Source of the DNA: Auricularia sp. M13
Taxonomy: Eukaryota; Basidiomycota; Agaricomycetes; Auriculariales; Auriculariaceae
Direction: 5' to 3'
NCBI GenBank assembly: GCA_037042915.1
Contig: CM073194.1
Span: forward strand, 1,550,001 to 1,614,000
Length of the DNA stretch: 64,000 bases
Shown here: in pieces, positions 1-11,987 of the stretch
Position numbering within the stretch: the stretch's first letter is position 1
Layout of the letters: the number at the start of each line of letters is the position of its first letter
The notes under the pieces: generated by a model
The model's input: only the letters and a program-made list of their open reading frames with translations
Told to the model about the DNA's origin: nothing
Database searches by the model: none
Program-made: the position numbers and the translations under genes

Positions 1-1227
1 GCATCCGGACTTTGAGCGCGAGTGGCTCGGCAGCTCTGAGGCGCGCCGCGAGGAGCTCATCCTGGAGGGCCTCGTGCGCACGTGCGAGGCCGTCGCGGAC
101 ATGGAGGACCGCCGGACGAACGCGCCCGAGAGCTGCCTCGACTTTTTGCAGCGCCGCGGCGGGCGCGGCTTCCTCGACCTGCTCGCCCAAATGGAGGACC
201 CGCCGCAGCCGGAGCCGCGCATCGTCCCGCACCCGGTCTACGACGCGCTCATTGGCGTCGGCCAGGCGGCCAGGCGCTCGCCCGCGGAGAAGCTGCTCGC
301 GCGGATGCAGACTGTCACGCGCAATTTCTTTTTGGCGATGATGGTGTGGAATACGGTCCTGGCGTTCTATGGCGACAGTGAGAACTTTAGGGCAACGAAG
401 CGCAGCAGGGAGGACAAGGCCGAGATGCGGCATATGAAGACCGCGCATCCTGAGCTGTACCGGGAGTCGAAGGAGGATAAGAAAGGGAGTCAGTGGAGTT
501 GTCGCGCGTGCAGCAGGCTCGAGGAGTTGTTGCCGCCGGGTACGCGTTTGCTTAGCTGCGCCAGGTGCAATAAGGTCAATCGCGTCGTGAAGTACTGCGA
601 CAGGTACGCAGGTCCCCATTCTGTTTGGGGGCGACTCGGAAATACTAAGCCATCTTTCGCAGGGAATGCCAGAAGCGCGACTGGCCGAACCACAAGCTCA
701 TCTGTGGCAAGATTCTCGATGCCAACGAGGCCTTGAACCTTTTCGGTGGCGCCGACGGCAAAATGACTGCGGCCAACGACAACAGCAAGTATACATCGAC
801 CACGGACTTCCCGAACCATACCCCCATCACACCCGATGAGATTGGGGACGTCAAGAGCATCCTGAGCGGCGACGGCAGCGCTGACGCGTCCGCGTTCCCC
901 GCGCCGGTCGCGCCGTTCACGCACTCGCGGCACCTCAAGTACCAGATCAAGCTGCTCAAGGAAAACCCCGTGTTCGACTACTTCATCACGAACCCCGCGC
1001 CGCAGCCCGACTACGGCCTCGCGCTGCAGCACCCGATGGGCAAGATGATGTTCCACATCATGCGCCGCCGCGCGTTCCAGCGCGGTGAGCCGCACTCCGT
1101 GCTCATGATGTACAAGTACCTCGCCGACTCGGCGAAGAAGAGCGGCTCGCTGCCCAAGCTGCGCGAGCAGCTCGTGCTTGAATACGGCGTCGATACCAAG
1201 TTCCTCGAGAATGCGAGTTTGGATTGA
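1..1227 (+). CDS. MYND zinc-finger protein, C-terminal part (5' end outside window)
   Basis: Exons <1..603 and 663..1227 (GT-AG intron, phase 2). The reading frame is open from base 2, so the N-terminus lies upstream of the window. Across the splice the protein shows a MYND finger: CRAC, then CARC, then a YC with REC after the splice, QKRDWPNH, and a final C. This is the C-x2-C / C-x2-C / YC-x3-C / H-x3-C pattern of MYND fingers, which are protein-protein interaction zinc folds. The long helical N-terminal part and the Ser/Pro- and charge-rich tail after the finger have no motif I recognise. In Agaricomycetes many MYND proteins of this layout exist without assigned function. I am sure of the finger and not of the role. 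Confidence 0.85.
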
Positions 1228-2326
1228 CGTTGATAGAAGTTGCGTCTGTATGTATGGCTTTCTGTTTGTCTTTGTAGCGATAGATTTCCCGACACATGTT
1301 TATGCCCGGCAATGTTTGAATGTGCATCGTTTAGCATTTGTTCCATTACGAGCTCAACGAACTGTCGGCAGCGCGGCGACCAATAACCACAATGCGACCC
1401 CTCTCCATTTTTCCGCTCAGACCTGAAGAGACCGCTTGCATGTGCCTTTAAATTTGGACTTTATGGGCTCAATTTGTGAATTTCTCTGCACTGAGTCTGC
1501 GTCGCGGATGGAATTTACCGCCACCGACTCGGAAGTTCTCCTGTTCCCGAGGGGAAACGAATTCTCTTCATGCGTGTGAAGGCATCGGAGATGAATTCGT
1601 TATCCCTGTTCCAACGGCCGTTAGTTACCGCTCCAATTCCGCGCTTGTTCACTTCCTTTGACACCCCCAGCTGTCTCTTCCAAACGCCGCGCTGAGTGAC
1701 AACATACATTCATGATCGGATCAACTCTCGCCTATGCTTTCGATATGTTCGGTTCACAGGCTGCCGCTTGGTTTTGGGTATCGCGCTCAAACTCGTAACA
1801 CCGCCGTATCTCGTCCATGCTCTGCTATCCCACATTTCTGTCCATTTGCGTGCCTGATCTACCTCCCACAATATTCTACATCTCCAGCGTTCATACAAGC
1901 CAGCCGTTCGCGTTGACGAACCATCTGAGCGACGAAGAAATACGATCCCTGTGGATCAGGAGCGCCAGCGCCAGCTCCTGAAGCCTACGCAGCGGGTGGT
2001 GCAGCCGTCTGTCTAGCTGATGTAGCCACCGTCGCCCGCTTAGTGGTCTTGTAGTCTAGATGGGCCGGCAACTGGCTCGTCGTCCTCCTCGCCCTCCGTC
2101 TCCTCCTCAACTCTTCCGACAGATTTTCCTGAGCTTGCAAGATTGGTCAGATTGCAAAGCTTCGCAAGATTCCAAGTTCCTTCCTGTGTGGGTATTGGGA
2201 AAGAGCGTGGCAAAGTACTACATGACCGGGTCCCCGGGATAACAACTGATGGACCTGGAAATAAGGCGCAAAGTACAGTTATATACAGTGTCCAATTTGC
2301 TTTCTGGATCCTCTTGGAGGCATAAG
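1228..2326. other. Intergenic, convergent 3' ends
   Basis: About 1.1 kb between the stop of the MYND gene and the stop of the minus-strand dehydrogenase gene. It holds T-rich 3'-UTR-like stretches. I see no supported gene, transposon end or RNA here; the short open frames lack homology or splice support. Confidence 0.6.
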
Positions 2327-3703
2327 TTACTGAGGCTGGTGCTTCTTGACCTGAGACTCCAGCCAGGACCACAGCTTCTCACCAAGGGCAGGATCGTTCG
2401 CTGCGGGGTTGCTGAGTCCCAGGCGAGCCCAGGGAATGAGAAACTGAAACTCGCAATGAGTGAACGCCGAATACCGTTAGTATTAGTGATTCTCACCTGG
2501 CCGCCGAAGTCCTTCCCTTCTGGAGATGTTCCCGCGTAAAGCTGGGTCAGCGCACCGTCCTGACTGGAATGCAACGTCGTGGAAAACTGTAAAGTTGTCG
2601 GGAGGCGCTCTTAGACTTTAGGGAGGATCCTCACTAGGAATTTGCGGAGAAAACTTGGGAAATGCTGCCACAAATCGGTGCGGATGTTTCCTTTCGCGAG
2701 ATTTAGATATCGCGCGAGCGGGAATTGATCGACACTCACCAGGGTTCAGAGACGTAACTACGATGTTGTCCTTTGAGACGCGACGGTGAAGCTGCTTGGC
2801 GTAGACGACATTGCCCTGGATTTGGGCGTGGTTCAAAAGGCTAATCTGAGATATCGCGAGCACTCACGAATTTACTCTGTGCGTAGAGCCTGTATTGCCA
2901 GCCAAACCACTTGCGGCGTTGGGGAGTATCCTCGAAGGTATCAAAGTTGAGCTCTCCCCAGTACTGGATACCGCTGGAAACGTTGACAACGCGCGACACG
3001 CCGTCGCTGGATGACTTCGCGCCGGCGACAAGTGCCGGCAGAAGTAGTTCGGTCAGGTAGTAGTGACCGAGCACATTCTACGTCGGAGGTTAGCCATGTT
3101 TACATCGTAGGAACTGGAGGTCCTCACCGTCCCAAATTGCAGATCGTAGCCGTCGGCGGTTAGCAAGTTGAGATCTGTGAACATGACACCCCTGTCGATC
3201 ATAGTCAATATCAACACCCAGCGATGTTTTCGGAAGACGTACGCGTTATTGTAGAGGACGTGGAGCTCTTTCTCTTTGCTGGAAGTTTCGAAGGGTGAGT
3301 GGGGAATATGCGCATGCAAAAAAGCAAAAAAGCAAACGGACGAAAGGAACTCCTGCGCAGCCCGTCGAATGGACGCGAGAGACGCCAGGTCAAGTTCAAG
3401 GAAAATTGCCTCGTTGCCTGTTTCCTGCTTGAGTTCAGCGATAGCGGATTCTGCTTTCGCTTTGCCGCGCGCTGCAACATAGACGCGCGCGTTCTTCTTC
3501 AGCAGCGCCTGGTCGTAGAGCAGTGTCAGACAAGACCGGCGGGTTGAGCATGAGTAGCGCACCTTCACTGTCTCCTTCCCTAAGCCAGCGGCGCCTCCAG
3601 TAACCAGATGTACACGTCCTGTCTGGTCTGGAATGTTGTCGACGCCCCACGTGGGCCGTGGAGGCCAGCTCTGCGTGTAAATGGTCTTCAAGCTGGGGCC
3701 CAT
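2327..3703 (-). CDS. Short-chain dehydrogenase/reductase (retinol-dehydrogenase-like SDR)
   Basis: Nine exons: 3703-3563, 3508-3342, 3278-3243, 3191-3128, 3077-2868, 2815-2740, 2690-2635, 2586-2497 and 2443-2327. All introns are GT-AG and the sum is exactly in frame (318 aa). The protein has the NAD(P)-binding VTGGAAGLGKE motif (TGxxxGxG) near residue 35, the NNAG motif, NVSSG with the catalytic Ser, and YAQSK with the catalytic Tyr-x3-Lys, followed by a VVTSLNPG segment. This is the classical SDR fold used for NAD(P)H-dependent oxidoreduction of alcohols and ketones; fungal members of this WW-oxidoreductase/retinol-dehydrogenase-like group have mostly unknown substrates. Two exons (36 and 56 nt) are very short. 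The start was chosen because it precedes the Rossmann strand by the usual length. Confidence in family is high and in substrate is none. Confidence 0.9.
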
Positions 3704-4705
3704 GTTCGCAACACGGTGAAGGAGGGGGATAAGACGGTCGAAGCAGAGCATCCATGCTTGTCGCCTTCTTGAAGCATTCGCCGGAGTCCAAGATGTCAAG
3801 ATGCCGTATGGACTCTCGCCGCTACCGATCAAATCGGAATGGAAATGCAGGTTGACATGCAAATCACCGAACTGCGGCGCTCGGCTCTGGATACTTGAGC
3901 TGGACTCGCACACGGACCGCGAACAAACGCACCCAGTGCATTGAAACAGCCCAAAGTAAGAAATATAGTATTATTTGAATCCCTCATCACGTGGTCCGAC
4001 TGCAAGCAGCACTGGCTGATCAGTGATCCACGAATCCCAAAACGGTGACCCATCGAGCGTGTATTATGGAGGTACATGTCTTCTAAGTCGGAATCGAAAA
4101 TTTGCTCATGCGTTGGTATGACGACTCGCAAGGTCCTTCAGGGACCAGCATCCTACCTCGGGCTTGGTGTACAACCTTACAGGTAACGACTCGTGCAGCT
4201 ACACCGTAATGTATGCACTTACTATTGTTGCAGGAAATCTGATAAGCTTTCGGCGCGTTCCAGTGCCTGCACCATGCGTCGAGAACAGCGCACGACATCG
4301 TGAATCAGAGCGATACATTTTCCGCCGATTCTTCTGGATCTTCAGATCCTGTGTATTTCACCATCCGGAGCATTTCTATCAGAATTTGCCGGCAGTAAAG
4401 TCGTAAATCGTCGCTGCTGTTGTACCGCACATCCGCCGCAGAACTCGAGCGAACATATATCATCTTCCCAACAATTTTGTGGGGTCTCGAAGAATGGCGA
4501 AAAATATATATAAAAGACACATTGTCATTGTGTATTCGCTCCATTCCTACATTCGAAGGTTGAACGTTGAACTGAAGAAACTGGGTTTGGGGGGTGCTGA
4601 GCTTGAACCTCGTAAGACACATTTCCCCCGAACACTCACTGCCCCGAACGAACATTGAGAGCCTTTTGGAGCCATACGCATCGTCGAATCGTTAGCCTAC
4701 TCCCC
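3704..4705. promoter_or_regulatory. Shared divergent intergenic region (SDR / F-box gene)
   Basis: One kilobase between the SDR start (minus) and the F-box gene start (plus), so it must hold both promoters. It contains AT-rich tracts (for example TATATATAAAAG around 4504-4515, a TATA-like match about 190 bases before the plus-strand start). I see no gene in it. Confidence 0.4.
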
Positions 4706-6604
4706 ATGGCCACTCCAGGTAGCACGAAGCACATAGAACAACTGCAGATCTGGCTGCGAGCGGTCAAGGATGGCTTAAATCGAGCTTCAAAGTTCGTCGT
4801 ATAGGTGTGAAATTATATTCTCCGCTCACAGCCCAACAGCTCCGTTGCAGAATTCGATCTGACTGTTTGGTATGACTTGGTTCGGCGCGCACTGTCTCGC
4901 CACGCTGCGGCTGCCAATCAACGCAACCTGTTCGCTGCGCTCCCCTCTGAGCTCTTGTGCCGCATACTCTGTTTCACCAGGACCGAAGATTGCATCCACA
5001 TCATGCAATCATGCACTCTTCTGCGCTTCAGGCTTTTAGAACTGCCACAGCTCTGGGCTGCCACGTCCGCGAACGTGGAACTGTACAGTTGGCATCTGGA
5101 TGGCGAGGCCGAGCGAACCACCGCAATAGCCAAACTTAGCCGCCCTGAACCGCTCTCGTGTCTAAGGGTTGTATGGAAGTCTGAACAGTCGGTGGCTCTG
5201 ACGCTTCTGGTCCAGGATACCCTGCCCCGGACGCAGTCTCTCCGCGTCATCGTGCCAATATGGCCTCGCACCTGGCCTCAATCCCACCCGGGCGGGTACG
5301 ATGTCTACGACACGCACAAATATGTGACAGATGTGGCAAACGCCCTGATTGTCCCGGCGCCGCAGCTCAGGTCATTCACCGCAACGTTCTATCACCCTCT
5401 CTGCCCCGAATTCATGGAGGCCGCAGAGCTCCCCAGTAGCCTCTTTGCGGGCGAAGCTAGTATGCTTTCCGAGTGCACTCTCGTCAACACCCTTCTCCCA
5501 CCCGCTGGTTGTCTCGCCTTCGCCAACGTACGGAGGCTCGATTGGCGTTATGATCGAAAGGAATTGGGAAAGGCAGAGCTCCTCTCTATGCTGAACAGTG
5601 TCCCACGCTTGGAGGTGCTGAAACTCACAATCATGGCACTCTCCTGGGACGAGGCGGCCCAGGATCCGCCGCTCCAACGCAGAGTTCGCAACGTCCACCT
5701 GGAGGGCATGTCGGGCATGCACAACGTTTCCAGTTTCATAATGGACCTGGGAATGGATCGCTTTGTGTTTAACGAGCGGTTATGAGTGCCTGATGTCGCC
5801 GTCTGGGACGATTTAGCCTCGTCCGAGTTCGAGTTCGAGTTTTCCACGATAGCGGTGGGTCTGCAGTTGTTTGAGGCTACCATACGTATTCCCTCGTCGG
5901 ATCGCGACCTGCTAATACGCTGTCGGCCTTCGGACGTCATCGATTACTTCGACGAGATCCTGCCAGGCATGCCGTCCGTGTCAACGCTACCTATGCTCAC
6001 TTCGCTCTGCATCCACGAATTCTTTTGGCTTCCGGCGCCGGAGATCATAGCACCTGGCGTTGCAATACCCGCTGTCTCATTGCCTAGTCTTCCAGCCCTT
6101 CGCACCCTCAAGGTTTTATTCGCCTCATGTCTGGACTATTACGAGACAGAATTTTACGATACTGCTGGAGTCCTACATCAGGCAGAACTGCGTATCTGGG
6201 ATACGCCTGTGCTCGAAACTCTGCATCTCAGCTACTATCTATCCCAGACATGCCAAGCGTTCAGATCTCACTGGGGGGAGCCCCAACCTTTCATCCAGCC
6301 GCCCTGTTGCTGCAGCGAGACGCTTACGATCTCCCTACTGGATGTGCACGCATTCGTCGAACGCTTCGTGACGAATGGACATTCCAATCCGCGCCGCTTG
6401 CAGCGCCTGAACATCACCGGGGTAGAATGCATCGATCCGGACCAGGGTGTCTCCGGGATGCGGCTTCTGAGCTCCCTGGCGGACGAGGTGCATGTCTCGC
6501 CCACGTCCCAGCCAGAGAATTGCAATGCCGGCTTGGACGTCTGGACAGCCGATCTCGAGAGTATCTTCCGCGATAAGCTATCCGCGACGTCTAATAGTGG
6601 CTGA
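4706..6604 (+). CDS. F-box protein with an in-frame TGA
   Basis: Start ATG 4706, then one small intron ending at the AG 4830-4831; the donor is uncertain (4763, 4796 or 4799 all keep frame). Exon 2 contains a canonical F-box beginning LFAALPSELLCRIL, which recruits Skp1 in SCF ubiquitin ligases. It is followed by irregular Leu-rich segments typical of the expanded agaricomycete F-box family, substrate unknown. The frame stops at TGA 5783-5785 and continues in the same frame without a break for another 272 codons to 6604. Either the TGA is a real stop or assembly error, or it lies in a 63-nt GT-AG intron (5765-5827, phase 0) that removes it. The continuation keeps the same composition and LRR-like pattern, so it belonged to the gene. 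F-box genes in these fungi turn over fast, so recent pseudogenisation is possible. Confidence 0.75.
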
Positions 6605-6876
6605 ATCCTGCGAGTGGAGCCCGATGATAGGAACGCATCGTCTCCGCGACGATGCGTCCCAACAGGCTCGTCATTGTGCGGGGCTCCGGACGCGGCCTAC
6701 ACGGCGGCCCGCAGCGCGCGATCGCCGCGGACAAGTCGATCCAGTTTTGCATACACATTCGCACTCGGACCGGGCTCTGTACAGTCTTGATCGTGACCAG
6801 CGTCATCGTGTCATATAATAGAAGGGTGATCCTCAGATACTTGTCAGACCATCTCCCCACCCACAACTTGGTCATC

Positions 6877-7871
6877 ATGCTCCCAATCCAACGCCGCATG
6901 TCGGCCACCCTCACCACCAAGCCCAAGTTCTCGTCGGCGCGCCCGAATTTCACTCGGTACAAGTCGCACATGGTGTCCGAGTCGCCGTTCATCCGCTCTT
7001 ACTTCTCGCGCCGGACGTACACCGCCTACCAAGTGCGACGAATCGCCCTCTTCGCGCTCGCCGCGGTCTCCTTCGCGGCGACGGTCCTGATCGTACACGG
7101 CTACCTCTCAACACCGCATATCCCCAATCTCCAACCGCTCCACGACGTCCACATCGCCGTGCAGCAGGCGCACATGCATCCCTTGCACAACGCCCCGCCC
7201 GCGCGGCCGTCCAAGTCGAAGCTTTCTCGCACCGCGGCGCAGGCCGAGTTCAAGTTCGCCGCGCAGGCGGACGAGCTCGGAGCGCTCATCGGGTTCATGG
7301 CGGCGTTTGCGAGCAACTCCCTCCCCTCGCACGTCGACCCGCAGCAACCACTCGACCCTGATCTCATTCTTGGCTTTGACCCGCGCGAGCAGAGTATGCA
7401 GGGCGAAGTCCGTGAAGCCGTCAAGGAGGCGTGGCGCGTCAACCCGGTGGTCGTCCTTTCTGAGGTGCGTGCCTGGCCCAGTTCACTGTACTTCAAGTCA
7501 ATGGTGGCTAAGCCTGTCAATAGCTGAAGACGGGCCGTCCTCCGGCATCTCGCGAGGCGAAGGACATCATCCAGTCTCTCAAGTTGTACCCCGATCCAAC
7601 CATATTGGAGCTTGACCAGCGTGGTGAGTACATTTACGGTGCCCCGCCTAATTTGTCTAATGCTGGTGAAGCCGACGTCGACGTTGTTCGCCCACTACTC
7701 AAGCGTTTGACTGGCGCGGAACACTTTCCAGTTGTCATCGTCGGGGGCGAACCGATCCGCACCATCGAGGAACTGCGAGAGCTGAAAGAGTCGGGAAAGC
7801 TCAATGAGCTTATCACCGCCGCGGGTGCGAAGATAAATGGTAAAAAGAAGAAGGGTGGCCGTAAGCATTAA
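6877..7871 (+). CDS. Membrane-anchored glutaredoxin-like protein lacking the active-site cysteine
   Basis: Exons 6877-7464, 7524-7623 and 7672-7871 (GT-AG, total 295 aa in frame). Residues about 45-70 form one hydrophobic helix (RIALFALAAVSFAATVLIVHG), fitting a type II membrane or signal anchor. The C-terminal ~100 residues follow the glutaredoxin fold: PVVVLSE strand, helix, YPDPTILELDQR strand, RLTGAEHFPVVIVGGEPI with the cis-Pro, then the GKL helix. Where class I and Grx6/7-type glutaredoxins have CxxC or CxxS after the first strand, this protein has LKTGRPPASRE, with no Cys. I infer a non-redox role, such as ligand binding or a structural role in the secretory pathway. It ends in a Lys/Gly-rich KKKKGGRKH tail. 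An alternative start ATG is at 6898. Confidence 0.75.
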
Positions 7872-8112
7872 ATCCACCAAGAAGGTGGAACAAGGTAATG
7901 ATAATAAGGGAAGATGAATGGACATTTGTGTTTATAGCAGCCGTAGGCTATGCGTTAGGTGTGAAGCAAGCATTTGTCCCTGTATCACGTTCAATCGCGC
8001 AGTTAGTTGCACCGCGCAGCAATTGTCAGTTGTCTCCTTAATCCTTGCAAGATACTAAGATGCCACTGCTCATAACAATCCGGAAAATAACTCGGAAGTT
8101 AGCGCAGTGGTA

Positions 8113-8807
8113 CAGTTGGGGACAGTCAAAGTGTAGCCACTTTTATATACCCCCATACTTATATAGTCGAAAATGTGCGTCTCGTTGAGGGCTTTCCAAC
8201 GGTATAATTTTTATCGAAATCCAACGAGCCGTTCTCTGGGAAACTTCCTTTTTAGGAAGGAGGTCCCTGAAATTTGGCAAAAAGCTTAAAACCTGATGGA
8301 ATATTACGTAATATATATCATTCGAAAGCTATCAATGCCCTGAGCATGAATCTGCACAAATTGGACGGTTTTAACGAGCCATTTGTATGCCAATTAGCAA
8401 AAGGTCTCTGGTAGCGGAGCTGAGCAATTTGATTCCGGAGCAGATCCAACGGCTGATGAGCATCTGGAGGTCAATATCCCGCTCGGTGCAAATGAATTCC
8501 ACTGCCAGACACCATCTAAAGGGTCAATGGGACTGAGAATCTCATGGTCCTCAAACTTTTCAAAAAAATAATTTCCTATGTAAATTTCTCTTGTGCTCAA
8601 AATGCTTTTTGAGACAACTTGTAATTTTGGTTGAGAGCCAAAATTTTTGGCAAAACCTTATTTCTCGTTAGAATATTACGTAAGCATACTCAAAAAATGC
8701 GCATTATTTTCCTGAACATGATGGTGTAACATTTGAGAGGGTCTATAGCCTGCATGGAAAGATATGGGCAGGATACTATCTGGATACACTTTGACTGTCC
8801 CCAACTG
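8113..8807. mobile_element. Tc1/mariner-type MITE (695 bp)
   Basis: Terminal inverted repeats are perfect for 25 bp including the TA: 8111-8135 and 8785-8809 (outer sequence TACAGTTGGGGACAGTCAAA), extending a few bases with one mismatch. The element is flanked by a TA dinucleotide on both sides, and CAGT termini with TA duplication are the Tc1/mariner signature. The interior is AT-rich, unlike the host DNA, and has no transposase frame. Two related internal blocks around 8275-8315 and 8645-8680 share AATATTACGTAA. It is non-autonomous. Confidence 0.85.
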
Positions 8808-8809
8808 TA

Positions 8810-9849
8810 GTACAAGACGAAATGAAGCAAGGACATGCAGTGGTCGTGTTGTTTGCCAAGACTTCTGTCACCCGTCATCGCCAAACAGCGCATCGCAGCG
8901 CCCGCCGCAAACTGTTGCACGTCCAGTCCGGCCGAGCGTGCAGCGCATTTGGAGCAGCAAAAAGGAGTCCAATCACAGGGGTTTGACCGTCGGTGGATTG
9001 GCGATCATGATCTTCGTTGTGTACCGGCGCATCACGGAAGCACTCGCAAAGCTCCAAGCTTGTCCAGAAGAGTGCAAAGCGGGGCTCTGGTGCAAAATCC
9101 CAAGGCCAGTTTGACCGTAAAGTCAAACAGTTTATGCGCCTGCCGCGTCGTCAGAGTGATGATAACGACGGATTTTGAAGCTCGGGATGGCCGGGGATCA
9201 TGGATAATGCCAGGACCCGATAGAGCGGTTCAAGGCTGTGGCCGCGATGATGGCGGAACCAGCGTGCCCATTGAGTTTTGCGTCCTCGAGCGGGCGGCAG
9301 GACGGCACAAGCCTGGCGGACAGTGCGGTTGCCATTCTGCGCGATCTCTATAGCTGTAGGCAGCTTTCAGGCGAGGTGTGCAATGGTGAAAGAGAAGATG
9401 AAGCTAAAGCGATAGAGAGGACCAGCAGTGGACGGATGATCGGGACGGTTGGCATCAATGGCGCTTGGAAGTGTTTCGATGGAGACGAAACTCCGACGCG
9501 GCAACTGTTATATCTCCAGCAGAATCAGCTCAGCAGGACTTTGCCCTTTCGCCCCAGCCCTCCTTTTCGTTCATTCATCCCTCCCGTGAGTGCCGCCGTC
9601 TGCGACCGACCATTTGCAATGCTGAGCTGGTCTGTTAGGTCGGCTAGCCGACTTTTTCCTACGTGCTTTGTTGATCAAGGTGTGTGTGCAGCCAGTGGAT
9701 TGCGGGGGATGCAGGGGCGCTGACACCGGCAGCAGTTACAACTGTACTCCGCGAGACAGTCCATTACACCAGTCAGACGACGACTCCATCCCATCCTTAA
9801 CACTCCCTTCGACGTTTAAAGAGACTTCACCTTTCAATCCGCAATCATC
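8810..9849. promoter_or_regulatory. Upstream region of the cupredoxin gene
   Basis: No supported gene. The last 150 bases before the ATG at 9850 are C/T-rich, which is usual for strongly expressed basidiomycete promoters, with a TTTAAAG tract at 9816-9822. Region 7872-8110, between the glutaredoxin-like stop and the MITE, likewise holds nothing I can name. Confidence 0.4.
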
Positions 9850-11273
9850 ATGGTCCGCCTCGCATCCTCCATCCTCGGTGCCGCCGTCGTCTTCTCCGGT
9901 TTCGCAGCTGCAGCTCCCACGAAGCGCCAGGACATAACGCCCGTTATCCCCACACCCGCCGCGCCTGCTGCCTCCGGCGGCGACATCACGCCGATCGTCC
10001 CCGTTGTGGGCGACTCTGGCGCTGGCGCTGGCGCAGCAGAGGGAGAGCCTCTCAACACCATCGACCTCTCGGGCGTTCCCACCGGCGTCCAGACGAGTGG
10101 CAGTCTTGGCTCGCTCCCGTCAGCCACCTCCGTCGAGATCCCCCCCGTTGTCGAGACGCCGCCCGTTGCGCAGCCGCCGGTCGTTGAGATGCCTCCCGTT
10201 GAGCAGGCGCCGCCTGTTCAGATCCCGCCCGTTTCCTCAGGTGGCTACAACCTCCCTCAATACGGTTCCGGCAGCGTGCCGTGGGGTCAGAGCTACGACT
10301 CTTGCGTCCAGAGTGCGTTCCCGATGTTCTATCACCTGAGACATGGTCTGATGACATTTCTTCAGCTTGCTTCGCGAGCTACCCGCCGCCCGCAACCCAG
10401 GTCACACTCCCATCCGTTGAGCAGGCGCCCATCCACGGCAGCGTCTCGTCTGGCTCCAGCGTCTCGTCCGGCAGCGGCACCGTGTGGAACATCGTCGTCG
10501 CCCCCGTCAAGGGCGTCTTCCGCTTCATGCCGCCTTTCGTCAGCGCCCAGCCCGGCGACACCATCCGCTACACCTGGGCCAACGGCGAGCATACCGTCAC
10601 CCAGAGTTCCGCGGCCGCGCCGTGCAACGCCACCGTCGCTGGCTTCGTCTCCGGCAAGCAGCAGGCCGGCTTCACGTTCGATCAGCGCGTAAACGACACC
10701 AACCCGGTCTGGTTCTTCTGCAGCGTCGGCCAGCACTGCGCGAGCGGCATGTGGGGTGGCATCAACGTCCCCAACGGCGATGTTAACTCGAAGACGACCG
10801 TGGCGGCACTCATGCCGCAGTGGGCTGCTTCCAACCCTGACATCGCCGCTGCGTTCTCTGCGACGCAGGCGAAGGCCACCGGCACGCCGGGTGAGAACTG
10901 GGGCAACACCGTCGACCTCGCCGGCATTGACCCGGTCTACCACGCCGGCATCGCGTCCTCCATCCTCTACACACGCGCCGTCATCGCGGAGAACAAGGAC
11001 ATGGTCGGCGCCGACGGTGTCTTCCGCCCGGCCAAGGACGTCAAGCTGCCCGCGGACTTCTCTGCGCTCCTCAGCACCGCGGACCAGGGCGGCCTCCCCG
11101 GCAGCAACACGCAGAACGCGAACGTCGCGCAGCAGACGGGCACGCCGCAGAACAACGCGTCGCCCGCCGCCGACGCCGCCGAGACGTACGGATCCAACGG
11201 AGCCGGCTCCCTCGTATCGTCTCGCGTCGCCGTCGCCGCCGTCGCGCTCCTCGCCGCGTTCTTCGCGTTCTGA
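9850..11273 (+). CDS. GPI-anchored extracellular cupredoxin-like protein
   Basis: Exons 9850-10312 and 10366-11273 (phase 1, GT-AG; 456 aa). It begins with a signal peptide (MVRLASSILGAAVVFSGFAA) and a likely KR processing site. A Pro/Val-rich low-complexity region (repeats of PPVVE/PPVEQ) spans roughly residues 95-135. A plastocyanin-like domain follows: GVFRFMPPFVSAQPGDTI, GEHTVTQS, FFCSVGQHC and SGMWG. These supply His, Cys, His and Met, the four ligands of a type 1 copper site. The C-terminus is Ser/Ala-rich and ends in a hydrophobic tail (VAVAAVALLAAFFAF) with no charged end, so a GPI anchor is predicted. Such extracellular serine-threonine-rich cupredoxins are abundant in basidiomycete walls. 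Electron transfer or copper binding is inferred; the substrate is unknown. Confidence 0.88.
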
Positions 11274-11987
11274 GCCAAGTAGATCTGCTTCCCCTGCATG
11301 CCACGACGCCCCCGCACATTCATGTCATTGCGCTTTGTCCATCATCAATCATCTCGTCTGTCGTCTTTTTTTCCTCGTCGGTTTAGGGCACGGACCCTCG
11401 TCGTTACACCCCACGTCTGGCTATTGTGATAGCTCGGTCGATAGGCACACCCCCATCCCTTTTTCCGCACCACCCACACCACACACCAACGACCTGGAGG
11501 GTAATACCGCATAGCTTTGTCTGTTACCAGCCATAGATAATAGCATTGCTTTGCGGCACAGGATATCGTGTAGTAAACCGGCGTGAGCTGAACATTTGTG
11601 CTAATGTCGTCGCATGTACTGATGTGGTGCTTTGTTGACTGAAGGCCGTTCTGGGATGCCAGGGTAGAATCTCTTCTGCACTCATCTGCACATATGGTTC
11701 TCGAACTTTGCCAAAACATGAGCAGTGTTCATGTAAGGGGTTTTGGTGTAGTCGAATCTAATATTACGAGTTGAGCTCTCTGCGACTCTGAGTGACTTCC
11801 GGTACAAATGGCACCTAATACATCCGCCTGGCGTTACTCTTGACTTGGCGAAATGCCAGCACCAGGCACAGTGCTGCTCCGGTAAGCCAGAGCCCTGAGC
11901 TTGTCCAAAAAGGCCCGCGGATATAAGCGCGGATTCTGGGATTTAGACGCCGCGCACGCGTCTTGCACCTGGACCATTACCTGCGCG
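11274..11987. other. Intergenic
   Basis: 3' flank of the cupredoxin gene and 5' flank of the acyltransferase gene. A pyrimidine-rich stretch lies at 11340-11480. I see no gene. An ATG at 11853 followed by a GTAAGC donor could be an upstream exon, but it does not join the next gene in frame. Confidence 0.5.

Noticed and set aside
12-381. Overlapping long frames at the left edge
   Set aside because: They overlap the MYND frame in other phases and are artefacts of GC-rich coding DNA.
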